In this document: positions 1 through 7,243 of the stretch, piece by piece | Layout of the letters: the number at the start of each line of letters is the position of its first letter | Numbering within the stretch: the stretch's first letter is position 1 | Origin: Lachnospiraceae bacterium UBA7050 | Lineage (GTDB): Bacteria > Bacillota > Clostridia > Lachnospirales > Lachnospiraceae | Length of the DNA stretch: 38,865 nucleotides | Direction of reading: 5' to 3' | NCBI GenBank assembly: GCA_002493905.1 | Contig: DLAJ01000031.1 | Location: forward strand, 1 to 38,865 | The notes under the pieces: generated by a model | What the model was told of the DNA's origin: nothing | The model's input: the letters and a program-made list of their open reading frames with translations, nothing else | Database searches by the model: none | Made by a program: the position numbers and the translations under genes

Positions 1-156
1 TAGTTTGCCGACTTCGGTCTTTAGCTCGTCAACATCCGCCCTTAGTTCGTCGACTTCTGTTCTTAGCTTGCCGACTTCTGTCTTTAGTTCTCCAATCTCG
101 GCTTTCATTTCCCACAATCCGTGCAGAATCAGATCTAATTTTTCATCAATCGACAT
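1..156 (-). CDS. Heptad-repeat coiled-coil protein, N-terminal part (cut by window edge)
   Basis: The 52 visible codons are open and begin with ATG at 156, preceded by a G-rich ribosome binding site (GGGGGG) a few bases upstream. The protein starts MSIDEKLDLILHGLWEMKAE and continues as regular seven-residue units of the type ELKTEVG / KLRTEVD / ELRADVD, an ideal left-handed coiled coil with Leu and Val at the core positions. At DNA level the heptads are a 21-bp tandem repeat. The C-terminus lies outside the window, so any further domain is unknown. It is preceded by its own promoter and by a leader homologous to that of the neighbouring Rpn gene, which suggests related control. I do not recognise a specific family; function unknown. 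Confidence 0.75.
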   Translation of the reverse strand, partial: MSIDEKLDLILHGLWEMKAEIGELKTEVGKLRTEVDELRADVDELKTEVGKL

Positions 157-256
157 TCCCCCCACGCATCCTGCCTGCTCTACCGTCCTGTCCGTCTTTT
201 TTGTGTTTTCCATGTTTTCCTCCATTTCCGCGCAGAAGAAAAACACAGTTTCCCGC

Positions 257-398
257 CTGCACTTTTTGTTCTGTTGAATTTGTTGAATTTGTTTGGCGAA
301 AAGCCTTTGAAACGCTGCGCCCGGATGCGTCAGAATCCGCTGATTTGGCAGTTTTACTGCCTGCGGACACATCAACGCGCGAAATGAATTTCTGTGGT
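257..398 (-). promoter_or_regulatory. Candidate structured 5' leader, copy A
   Basis: Transcript region between promoter A and the coiled-coil gene. On the minus strand 373-367 (GATGTGT) can pair with 330-324 (ACGCATC), 367-363 (TCCGC) with 340-336 (GCGGA), and 361-357 (GGCAG) with 351-347 (CTGCC), giving a stacked stem with a 5-nt TAAAA loop. Copy B upstream of the Rpn gene can form the same fold with changed base pairs. A strongly conserved tract (about 257-312 on the plus strand) follows the stem. The fold is my reading from sequence and has not been computed. Confidence 0.5.
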
Positions 399-402
399 TA
401 TC

Positions 403-431
403 ACTATAGCATTTGTGTTTCGGTCGTACAA
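403..431 (-). promoter_or_regulatory. Sigma-A-type promoter of the coiled-coil gene
   Basis: Minus-strand -35 TTGTAC (431-426), a 17-bp spacer, and -10 TATAGT (408-403). It lies just after the stop codon of the Rpn gene and predicts a leader of about 240 nt before the ATG at 156. The -10 hexamer and flanking bases are shared with promoter B at 1759-1787, while the spacer and -35 differ. Confidence 0.65.
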
Positions 432-452
432 GTATTTTGTAACCTGGTTTTA

Positions 453-1550
453 TCATTTTTCAGATGATTCCAATAGCCTGCAAGCCGCATTTCCGTCCAG
501 CCCTGCTTTTGTCTCCAAAAAATCCAGGATCGCTTCCCGATCCATACCCTGCTGCCTAAGGGACGCAATCAGCAGACGATACAGCTCCATTTTTTCCTGC
601 TCGGCTTTCTGCTTTGTTTCCTCCAATGCCTGCCTGGCTTCCGCAGCATTCCGCCTTTCCATCTGTATGTCCATCTTTTCCATGTTCTCCCATAAATATC
701 CCATGTCGCCATCCTCCACTTTCTTCATGAGAGCCGCTGTTTCTTTCTCTGGCAGATTTAACCTCCCGCAAAGGCTTCTCACTGCAGATACCACAATTTC
801 TGCCACATCCACCGGCGCTCTCTGCATGATTCCGTTAAGTTTTTCCGATGGTAAGCCTGACAGCTCTTCAAAATCCCTTGCCTGCTGTATTTTATTCAAC
901 AGCATCAGAAGCGAAACCACATCTTCCTTCGACAACAATTCTTCTTTGCTGTATTCCTGCGTCCTCACCAGTTTGTATGTAAAATTCGGTATGTATGACT
1001 CAAATACTTCGCCCAGCAGTATCCTGTCTTTCAAGTTTTTTGCCGCCGTCCATTCCCCACTCCCTTCGTAATAGACAATCGGATAGATCGGCGGGTAGCG
1101 AAACTCTTTCTTTTTGTTTGCCCTGCCCCTGAAGGGAGCGTTACCAACGTTTTCCGACTCACCACCCTCATGTTTCTCGGTTTCCGCTGCTTCATTTTCC
1201 CAAATACAAACCATATATTTCAGTATCTGCATGGAAATGTCGTAATCAACGCTGCTCTTGTGCTCAATGAGCGAAATAATGTAAATATCGCTCTCTTGTA
1301 ATTGTCCTTCTCCTCTTTTGAGAATGTGGACTTTTTTGACTGTATCAGCCTGTAACTCCACTTCCCTAAAAAGATGATAACGCTCCGTAACATCCTCGAT
1401 ATCTTCCGGCTGCACATCTGCAAGTACTGGCAACCCGGAATAATCCCGCAAAAACTGTGCACAGAGAGTATGATTTCCAAAAATACGCTTAGCACTGATG
1501 TCGCTTTCCTGTCCGAATGCAGGTCTTTGATTGATGCTCTGATCCCTCAT
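453..1550 (-). CDS. Rpn family recombination-promoting nuclease / PD-(D/E)XK transposase-like protein
   Basis: A protein of about 365 aa of the Rpn (YhgA-like, Transposase_31) type, whose studied members are DNA endonucleases that stimulate RecA-independent recombination. Visible signature: a Phe-Gly-Asn start region, a 'Leu-Gln-Ala-Asp' segment, then DIYIISLIEHKSSVDYDIS, where E-x-K is the expected catalytic core of the PD-(D/E)XK fold, followed by the conserved Tyr/Trp-rich helix. The C-terminal third is charged and coiled coil-like (about residues 290-330). The start is placed at the second of two adjacent ATGs, because AGGAGG sits 5 nt before it and only 2 nt before the first (1553). The frame stays open to 1727, but that stretch belongs to the leader. 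Such genes are usually multicopy and can be domesticated; this copy looks intact. Confidence 0.8.
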   Translation of the reverse strand: MRDQSINQRPAFGQESDISAKRIFGNHTLCAQFLRDYSGLPVLADVQPEDIEDVTERYHLFREVELQADTVKKVHILKRGEGQLQESDIYIISLIEHKSSVDYDISMQILKYMVCIWENEAAETEKHEGGESENVGNAPFRGRANKKKEFRYPPIYPIVYYEGSGEWTAAKNLKDRILLGEVFESYIPNFTYKLVRTQEYSKEELLSKEDVVSLLMLLNKIQQARDFEELSGLPSEKLNGIMQRAPVDVAEIVVSAVRSLCGRLNLPEKETAALMKKVEDGDMGYLWENMEKMDIQMERRNAAEARQALEETKQKAEQEKMELYRLLIASLRQQGMDREAILDFLETKAGLDGNAACRLLESSEK

Positions 1551-1610
1551 CATTTCCTCCTTTTTCCGTACAGGAAGGAAACGAAATTTCCGTCCGCTCT
1601 CCGCCTGCAC

Positions 1611-1755
1611 TTTTTTGTTCTGTTTGTCCGTTGACGTTGAATTTGTTTGGCGAAAAGCCTTTGAAATATGCACTCTGATGCGTCGGAATCCGATGATCAG
1701 GCGGTTAGGTTCCGCCCCGGAACGCATCTTTCGTGCGAAATGAATTTCTAGTAAT
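1611..1755 (-). promoter_or_regulatory. Candidate structured 5' leader, copy B
   Basis: Leader of the Rpn gene, homologous to copy A. Minus strand 1728-1722 (GATGCGT) pairs with 1683-1677 (ACGCATC); 1721-1717 (TCCGG) can pair with 1693-1689 (TCGGA); 1716-1712 (GGCGG) pairs with 1704-1700 (CCGCC), with a 7-nt loop. Compared with copy A, an A-U pair in the apical stem has become G-C, a G-U in the basal stem has become G-C, and a C-G has become G-U, so pairing is kept while sequence changes. A nearly identical tract (about 1611-1671) follows the stem in both copies. The gene-free stretch 1554-1918 consists of this leader, its promoter and the repeat at 1840-1921. Confidence 0.5.
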
Positions 1756-1758
1756 ATG

Positions 1759-1787
1759 ACTATAGCACCTGCCTCCTAAGAAAGCAA
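1759..1787 (-). promoter_or_regulatory. Sigma-A-type promoter of the Rpn gene
   Basis: Minus-strand -35 TTGCTT (1787-1782), a 17-bp spacer and -10 TATAGT (1764-1759). It predicts a leader of about 200 nt before the ATG at 1550. Confidence 0.65.
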
Positions 1788-1839
1788 GTGCTATTTTATT
1801 TTTCATTTCACAAGCCCGGAAGAATCGTGAAGCATTCCA

Positions 1840-1921
1840 TGTATAGGAAATTCCTCAATCTTGGAAGAATCTGCCGCAGGCAGATTCTTCGAAAGAGTTT
1901 GCGGAACGCAAACTCTTTTTA
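1840..1921. repeat. Intergenic tandem-hairpin element, copy 1 (terminator-like)
   Basis: Begins TGTATAGGAAATT and carries two perfect hairpins: a 12-bp stem 1864-1875/1879-1890 and a 12-bp stem 1892-1903/1907-1918 (AAAGAGTTTGCG with its complement), with a T-run on the plus strand. A second copy with the same lead-in and the same last stem lies at 27021-27102. Both abut the stop codon of a minus-strand gene, so the likely role is transcription termination (possibly in both directions) or 3'-end protection. The repeated layout suggests a dispersed element family. Confidence 0.65.
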
Positions 1922-3559
1922 CACGCCCTCCGGCTCGTTGTTTAAGACGGAAAACGCAATATTCGTCGCATGATCAGCCACGCGCTCTAAGCCCGAAATA
2001 ATATCGGAAAAGATCATACCTGCTTCAGGCGTGCACTCATTGCGCGTCAGGCGCTCCACATGGAAGCGCTGCAGCTCGCGTTCTTTCTCGTCAATCGCGT
2101 CTTCCAGGTGCAGAATATCCTCCAGATGCTCCTCTTCGCCTGATGAAAACATTTCAACAGAAAACCGCACAAGCGTGTTTACCATATCCAGCATTTCTCC
2201 CATTTCACGCTGTGCGCTCTTGCTGAATGTGACGCCAGTCTTCTTTCTCTGTACTGCCGCATCCGCCACATTTTCGGCGTGATCTCCGATGCGCTCGATA
2301 TCATTCACAACATGAAACAGCGCACCGATATTTTTCCGGTCCTCGATCGGCAGCGTCGTCTGATTGATCTTTACAAGATAATCGGTGATGGCATGATTCA
2401 GGAAGTTGATATTCTTTTCTACTTCATACACTGTTTTAATATCGTCCTCATCCAGCGTGATCAACGCATTCATGGCCCGGTTTAAGTTCTCTCCTGCCAA
2501 AGACACCATACGCTCGATTTCCTTCGTCGCACCGACTACTGCAGTCGCCGGATTGAATACCGTGTGATCTCCTATGTATTTCAGCTGATATTTATCCCTG
2601 TCATCGACTTTCCTGTCATCACCCGGAATGATCAGATATGTCAGTTTCACAAGCAGACCGGAGAACGGCAGAAGCACCATTACCTGCACAACCTTAAACA
2701 GGGTATGGGTATTCGCCACAAACCTTCCCGGATTGCCGCTGGAAATTGCAAGGATGGCGTTCATGACCGGCTCCAGTGCAATCTGCAGCGCTGCAAACAT
2801 GAGAATGGTACCGATCACATTAAAAGAAAAATGAATCATTGCCGCACGCTTTGCATCCTTATTTCCGGTCATCGACGTCAAAAGCGCCGACGTGCAGGCA
2901 CCAATGTTACAGCCAAGTATGGTATACATACAGATCGGCAGCTCCAAAAGCCCCTGATTCGCCATCAACAGCATAATGCTGACCGTTACGGACGAGCTCT
3001 GAATGACTGCCGTTAAGACCGTCCCCAGCAGAACAGCAAGAAACGGATTCGTCAAAGAAGCAAACAATTGCACAATACGTGGATTTTCTTTTAAGCCGCT
3101 CATTGCAATGGACATATTATTAAGTCCCAAAAAAAGAACGCCGAACCCGACAATAATTTCGGCAAATTTGGTAATATTACGGTTTTTGGAAAACATGAGA
3201 ATCAAAACACCAGCCAATAAAATCACTGGTGCAATTTCCGATAAATTAAAAGAAACAAGCTGTGACGTGACTGTTGTACCGATGTTGGCGCCAAAGATGA
3301 CGCCTGCCGCCTGATACAGATTCATGAGACCCGCATTGACAAAGCTGACCACCATGACCGTACAGGCAGAAGAAGACTGGATAATTCCTGTAAAAACAAC
3401 GCCGACCAGCATGCCTGTCAGACGGTTCGTTGTAAAAAACTCCAAAATGGAACGCAGCTTCGCTCCCGCTGCCTTCTCAATTCCCTCGCTCATCAGACGC
3501 ATGCCAAGCAGAAAAAGTCCAAGCCCGCCTGCCAGCGCCAACAAAGTACCTGCGTTCAT
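1919..3559 (-). CDS. Na+/phosphate cotransporter family protein with PhoU-like C-terminal domain
   Basis: A 546-aa member of the NptA/YjbB Na/Pi cotransporter family, which moves phosphate across the cytoplasmic membrane with sodium; bacterial relatives may export phosphate. The membrane half holds the two inverted Na_Pi_cotrans repeats, each with the diagnostic QSSS motif (QSSSA near residue 61, QSSSV near 187), and Gly-rich N-terminal helices. From about residue 350 the protein is soluble and helical with repeated 'ERIGDHAENVAD' and 'ERVADHATNIA' segments, typical of PhoU-like domains. It is a single-gene unit: own promoter at 3619-3647, RBS GAGGG 9 nt before the ATG, and a hairpin element at its stop codon. 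Phosphate control is possible but no Pho box was identified. Confidence 0.9.
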   Translation of the reverse strand: MNAGTLLALAGGLGLFLLGMRLMSEGIEKAAGAKLRSILEFFTTNRLTGMLVGVVFTGIIQSSSACTVMVVSFVNAGLMNLYQAAGVIFGANIGTTVTSQLVSFNLSEIAPVILLAGVLILMFSKNRNITKFAEIIVGFGVLFLGLNNMSIAMSGLKENPRIVQLFASLTNPFLAVLLGTVLTAVIQSSSVTVSIMLLMANQGLLELPICMYTILGCNIGACTSALLTSMTGNKDAKRAAMIHFSFNVIGTILMFAALQIALEPVMNAILAISSGNPGRFVANTHTLFKVVQVMVLLPFSGLLVKLTYLIIPGDDRKVDDRDKYQLKYIGDHTVFNPATAVVGATKEIERMVSLAGENLNRAMNALITLDEDDIKTVYEVEKNINFLNHAITDYLVKINQTTLPIEDRKNIGALFHVVNDIERIGDHAENVADAAVQRKKTGVTFSKSAQREMGEMLDMVNTLVRFSVEMFSSGEEEHLEDILHLEDAIDEKERELQRFHVERLTRNECTPEAGMIFSDIISGLERVADHATNIAFSVLNNEPEGV

Positions 3560-3618
3560 TCGTGATAACCCTCATAAAATTACTGTTCGTTGCGGACTGC
3601 ATTATCGATCCCCTACTT

Positions 3619-3647
3619 ATATTAAAGGATAACGCAAAAATAGTCAA
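3619..3647 (-). promoter_or_regulatory. Promoter of the Na/Pi cotransporter gene
   Basis: Minus-strand -35 TTGACT (3647-3642), a 17-bp spacer and -10 TAATAT (3624-3619), about 60 bp upstream of the ATG at 3559 and just past the ribF stop codon. Confidence 0.75.
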
Positions 3648-3668
3648 TAACCCTGTCCGAAGCGTATG

Positions 3669-4622
3669 TCAAAAAGAGGAATGGCTCCCATACCGAGAAT
3701 CGTTATGTTCAGAAAAATAAATATCTCCTTCACTGCGGTCGGCAGCGAGCTGCTCTTTCAGCGCCTCCACGCTTTCAAACCGCTGTTCCGGACGCTTATA
3801 GGATAATAGCTGCACCTCGATCACGCTTCCATACACATCTTCCGAAAAATCATAGAGATATGTTTCTACGCCGACAGCCTCTGCCTCTCCCACCGTCGGT
3901 TTCCTTCCGATATTTGTGATTCCTCTGTAAAGCTCCGCCCCGATCTTAACCCGCGAATAGTAGACGCCGAAGGGCGGAAACAGCTTTCCCTCCTCCGGAA
4001 TCAGGTTAACGGTTGGCATATCCAGTTTTTTCCCTAATTTTCTGCCGTGACAGACCGTTCCCTTGAATGTGTACGGTCTGCCGAGCAGCTTCCTCACCTG
4101 CTCCATATGTCCGGCGCGTACCTCATTGCGCACCTGCGTGGAACCGACCGGCATGCCGCCGATACAGACCTTCTCAATCTCTGCCACCTCAAAATCATAC
4201 ATTCTCGCATAGCGTTTCAGAAGCTCCATATCTCCGGCTCCCTTATGCCCGAACGAAACGTCCGAGCCCGCAGCAATCACTTTAGCCCGCAGCTGCCCGA
4301 CAAGCACCTGCTCAATAAACGCGCCCGGTTCCATCGCCGCCGTAGAGCGGTTCATCGGAAACTCCCATAAAACATCTATGCCCATCTCGGCAAACAGTTC
4401 CCGCTTCTCGGCACGCGTTGTCAGCTCTTCCTGCTTTTCCCCCGAAAACAGCGCATAGGGGCTCGGATAAAACGTAAAGACCACAGCGGCAAGACCGTCC
4501 TCTTTTGCTGCAAGAACCTGCTCTAACAGCTTCCGGTGTCCGACATGAATCCCGTCAAACTTTCCGATTGCCACACAACAGGACCCGCTCATATGAAATT
4601 CCGTATCCGTTATGATCTGCAT
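3669..4622 (-). CDS. ribF: Bifunctional riboflavin kinase / FAD synthetase
   Basis: About 317 aa, the normal RibF length. It phosphorylates riboflavin to FMN and adenylylates FMN to FAD in the cytoplasm. The N-terminal FAD synthetase domain shows the nucleotidyltransferase signature AIGKFDGIHVGHRKLL (about residues 18-33) and the later G-STQVRNEVRAG element. The C-terminal riboflavin kinase domain shows YTFKGTVCHGRKLGKKLDMP, the flavokinase G-x-GR-LG-PT-N region, and 'GITNIGRKPTV'. The start chosen is ATG 4622 (MQIITDTEF), which matches family N-termini; an in-frame TTG at 4649 is possible but less likely. It ends the rimP-infB-truB operon, 76 nt after truB, the usual order in Firmicutes. Confidence 0.95.
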   Translation of the reverse strand: MQIITDTEFHMSGSCCVAIGKFDGIHVGHRKLLEQVLAAKEDGLAAVVFTFYPSPYALFSGEKQEELTTRAEKRELFAEMGIDVLWEFPMNRSTAAMEPGAFIEQVLVGQLRAKVIAAGSDVSFGHKGAGDMELLKRYARMYDFEVAEIEKVCIGGMPVGSTQVRNEVRAGHMEQVRKLLGRPYTFKGTVCHGRKLGKKLDMPTVNLIPEEGKLFPPFGVYYSRVKIGAELYRGITNIGRKPTVGEAEAVGVETYLYDFSEDVYGSVIEVQLLSYKRPEQRFESVEALKEQLAADRSEGDIYFSEHNDSRYGSHSSF

Positions 4623-4698
4623 AACCGCATCCGCCCTTTCCTGCTGCAAAAAAATCTTAATCCCCCGTTATACGCCGCCTGCTGTCCACTGCCCGGAG

Positions 4699-5601
4699 CT
4701 ACAGTGAAAAAATCTTAACCGGTTTCAGCATACGGCCCTGTTCCTGATACGCATAAATACCGCAAAACCGCCCGTCATTATGATACATCCGCACCTGTCC
4801 GCCGTCTGCAAAACAGACATTTTCCGCAGACTCTATCTGACTTAATCTAAGCGGATTCCCATTACCAAGCAGGCGCTGCGCCTCCAGCCTCACACGCACC
4901 GGCGCAAGAGTAGAAAACACCGTATCCACCGGCAGGAGCAGCTCATCAAGCCTGCCCTCATCCCGAAATCTCTCAATCGTATCAAGCGTAACCGCCTGAT
5001 CCAGCACAAATTCCGATACACGCGTGCGCACAAGGTGCTGCATACAGCCGCCGCATCCGAGCCTTTCGCCAATATCCTGACAAAGCGTGCGGATATAAGT
5101 TCCCTTAGAGCAATGTATGTGCATCGTCACAAGAGGCAGCGCCATTTCCATGACTTCAATCTCATGAATCATGACGCGCCTCGGTTTCCGCTCAACCTCT
5201 ATCCCCCGCCTTGCAAGATCACAGAGCTTTTGCCCGTTCACCTTTAATGCAGAATACATCGGAGGAATCTGGTCGTATTCACCGATAAAGGACAATACCG
5301 TTCTTTTTACAAGCTCCTCATCCTCCGGTATGGTTCCCGTCCTAAGAACCGTTCCCGCCATATCCTGCGTATCGGTCACAACCCCGAGTCTCAGAACGGC
5401 AGTATACTCTTTTGACCTGTCCGTCAACAGATCGCAGAGCTTTGTTGCGCTCCCGATACAGACGGGCAGCACGCCCTCCGCATCCGGGTCCAGCGTTCCG
5501 GTATGTCCTATTTTTTTTGTTTTCAGAATGCCGCGCAGTCTGGCGACCACATCAAAAGAAGTATATCCCTTCTCCTTGTATACATTGATGATTCCGTCCA
5601 C
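4699..5601 (-). CDS. truB: tRNA pseudouridine(55) synthase
   Basis: About 300 aa, typical for TruB, which makes pseudouridine 55 in the T loop of tRNAs. Diagnostic motifs: GIINVYKEKGYTSFDVV at the start, KKIGHTGTLDPDAEGVLPV containing the catalytic Asp (in G-T-LDP), 'SKEYTAVLRLG', 'PPMYSALKVNGQ' and 'CSKGTYIRTLCQDIG'. A small C-terminal PUA-like region follows. The start is a GTG at 5601 because AAAGGAG lies 6 nt before it; the longer GTG at 5664 has no RBS and would add 21 residues not seen in the family. Gap of about 65 nt from nrnA. Confidence 0.95.
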   Translation of the reverse strand: MDGIINVYKEKGYTSFDVVARLRGILKTKKIGHTGTLDPDAEGVLPVCIGSATKLCDLLTDRSKEYTAVLRLGVVTDTQDMAGTVLRTGTIPEDEELVKRTVLSFIGEYDQIPPMYSALKVNGQKLCDLARRGIEVERKPRRVMIHEIEVMEMALPLVTMHIHCSKGTYIRTLCQDIGERLGCGGCMQHLVRTRVSEFVLDQAVTLDTIERFRDEGRLDELLLPVDTVFSTLAPVRVRLEAQRLLGNGNPLRLSQIESAENVCFADGGQVRMYHNDGRFCGIYAYQEQGRMLKPVKIFSL

Positions 5602-5666
5602 GCGCGTCTCCTTTCCGCTTCGTACGCTCCGGGTGACTGCGAAACGCCGATCATTCCTTTTCACAT

Positions 5667-6629
5667 TTATAGCTGCTTTGCAATCTCAGCAGACAGATTG
5701 TTCACGACATCATGAAAGGTTCCCGTCATCGTACAGCCCGCCGCGCGCACATGACCGCCTCCGCCAAAAAATGCCGCGATCCGGGCAACATCCACGCCTC
5801 CGCAAGAACGCAGACTGACTTTATATGTAAGCGTATCGGTCTCATATAAGAAAATTGCAACCTCTACCCCCTTCGTGATGCGGAGCTGATTGACAATCCC
5901 GTCCAAATCCTTCGGCTCCGCGCCGTAAAATTCCATAGTTTTACGGCTGATGCTGCCAACGATGCACTTCCCATCCATGAACAGGAAGCTCTCTAATACC
6001 GCCCTGCCCAAAATCTGATTCTGCACATAGGTCTTTTCATAAAATGTCTCGTCAATGATCTTAGGAAAATCAAAGCCATACTCAATCAGGTCCGCCGCAA
6101 TGCGGAGAGTCTTCGGCGACGTGCAGGAATAATGAAACACGCCCGTATCATGAATCATGCCGATATAGATTGCCTTAGCAATCCCGGCGTCCAGATTCTC
6201 TTTTCCAATCAGCCCATACATCAGCTCTGCCGTGGAACTGGCATTGACATCGATGACGTTTTCTATTCCGCATCCGTTTTCATTGCTGATATGGTGATCG
6301 ATATTCACCGTATATTTTGCCGCGCGAAAATAGGACTCCGCTTCACCGAGACGGTCCGCCGCACAGTCCACCACAAAAAACACATCAAAAGGCTCTCTCT
6401 CCGGAAACTCGCTGTTTATCTCATCAAAACCGGCGATACAGCAAAAAATCTCCGCCGGCTTCTCTAAAAACAGCTCTATCCGCTTATCCGGATATTTTCT
6501 TTTCAAAAAAAGATAACATGCCAGACAGGAACCGACACAGTCGCCGTCCGGCCGGACGTGCCCGCCAATGCCGACGCTCTCTGCCTGATCGCATACTGAA
6601 AACAGCTCTAAACGCTTGCTATCGCTCAT
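5667..6629 (-). CDS. nrnA: DHH/DHHA1 phosphoesterase NrnA (oligoribonuclease / pAp phosphatase)
   Basis: 320 aa, standard NrnA length. Members degrade RNA oligonucleotides of 2-5 nt and dephosphorylate pAp. The DHH domain shows the metal-binding motifs GHVRPDGDCVGS (about residues 22-33), VVDCA (motif II), NIDHHISN (motif III, the DHH triad) and a later 'HDTG'. The DHHA1 domain ends with FFGGGGHVRAAG, the substrate-binding Gly-rich loop. AAGGAG lies 10 nt before the ATG. It sits between rbfA and truB, the conserved position in clostridial genomes. Confidence 0.95.
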   Translation of the reverse strand: MSDSKRLELFSVCDQAESVGIGGHVRPDGDCVGSCLACYLFLKRKYPDKRIELFLEKPAEIFCCIAGFDEINSEFPEREPFDVFFVVDCAADRLGEAESYFRAAKYTVNIDHHISNENGCGIENVIDVNASSTAELMYGLIGKENLDAGIAKAIYIGMIHDTGVFHYSCTSPKTLRIAADLIEYGFDFPKIIDETFYEKTYVQNQILGRAVLESFLFMDGKCIVGSISRKTMEFYGAEPKDLDGIVNQLRITKGVEVAIFLYETDTLTYKVSLRSCGGVDVARIAAFFGGGGHVRAAGCTMTGTFHDVVNNLSAEIAKQL

Positions 6630-6681
6630 ATGATCACTGCTCCTTAACTACTCCTAAACTGCTCAAACAATTTCCCTTATT

Positions 6682-7158
6682 TTACCGATCTTCCCAGTCT
6701 TCTCCGTCTTCTCCGTCTTCTCCGGCGGCTCTATCTTTCCTGTCCGCTCCGTCTTCTCCGTTTGTCCTGTCTTCACCGGCGGTTCTGCCTTCTCCGGCTT
6801 CCCGGTCCGCCTCATTAACCTCATCTATCATTTTAGACATTTTTACGCCATATGCGATCGACTGATCCATAATGAAGCGTATCTCCGGCGTATTGCGCAG
6901 ATTCATCTGCCTTGCAAGCTGACTGCGGATATATCCTTCCGCGCTGCGCAGACCCAATAATGCGTTCTTCGCCTCTTCTTCACCGCCAAGCACGCTGATC
7001 CACGCCTTACAGGTCTTCAAGTCCGGCGCCACCTCAACTGCAACAACCGAAGTCATCTGCGGTATCCGCGGGTCTTTGATCTCCGAACGGATAATCTCGG
7101 CAAGCACACGCCGTACCTCTCCGTTGATTCTTGTGCTTTTAATACTGTTCTTTCTCAT
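6682..7158 (-). CDS. rbfA: 30S ribosome-binding factor A with an acidic repeat tail
   Basis: 158 aa. Residues 1-120 are a normal RbfA (KH-like fold), a late 30S maturation and cold-adaptation factor: 'INGEVRRVLAEIIRSEIKDPRI', 'VVAVEVAPDLKTCKAWISVLG' and 'IRSQLARQMNLRNTPEIRFIMDQSIAYG'. The last ~37 residues are an added low-complexity tail of Gly-Glu-Asp/Arg units (GED repeats), coded by short 9-bp repeats rich in TTCTCC on the plus strand. Usual family length is about 120, so the tail is a lineage- or strain-specific extension, probably disordered. Follows infB in the operon after an 85-bp gap that contains a terminator-like hairpin. Confidence 0.93.
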   Translation of the reverse strand: MRKNSIKSTRINGEVRRVLAEIIRSEIKDPRIPQMTSVVAVEVAPDLKTCKAWISVLGGEEEAKNALLGLRSAEGYIRSQLARQMNLRNTPEIRFIMDQSIAYGVKMSKMIDEVNEADREAGEGRTAGEDRTNGEDGADRKDRAAGEDGEDGEDWEDR

Positions 7159-7199
7159 AACCTGTGATTAACCCTCCATACTGCCAACACAAAAAACCC

Positions 7200-7228
7200 A
7201 AAAGAGTTGCGCCGCGCGCAACTCTTTT
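7200..7228 (-). terminator. Terminator-like hairpin inside the operon, between infB and rbfA
   Basis: A perfect 13-bp stem, AAAAGAGTTGCGC (7200-7212) with its complement (7216-7228) and a 3-nt loop. On the minus strand it is followed by TTTTGGGTTTTTT. The stem resembles those of the repeats at 1892-1918 and 27072-27098. It may reduce rbfA-nrnA-truB-ribF expression relative to infB, or act as an RNA processing or stability site. Confidence 0.6.
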
Positions 7229-7243
7229 TTACTGACCAACGCC

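Noticed and set aside
146..370. 74-aa minus-strand ORF
   Set aside because: It is out of frame with the coiled-coil gene, covers its leader and has no RBS; it only reflects the open frame in the conserved leader.
1551..1727. N-terminal extension of the Rpn protein (open frame up to 1727)
   Set aside because: The extension overlaps the leader homologous to that of the coiled-coil gene, where the same peptide stretch SKAFRQTNST lies in a different frame from the gene. AGGAGG precedes the ATG at 1550/1553.
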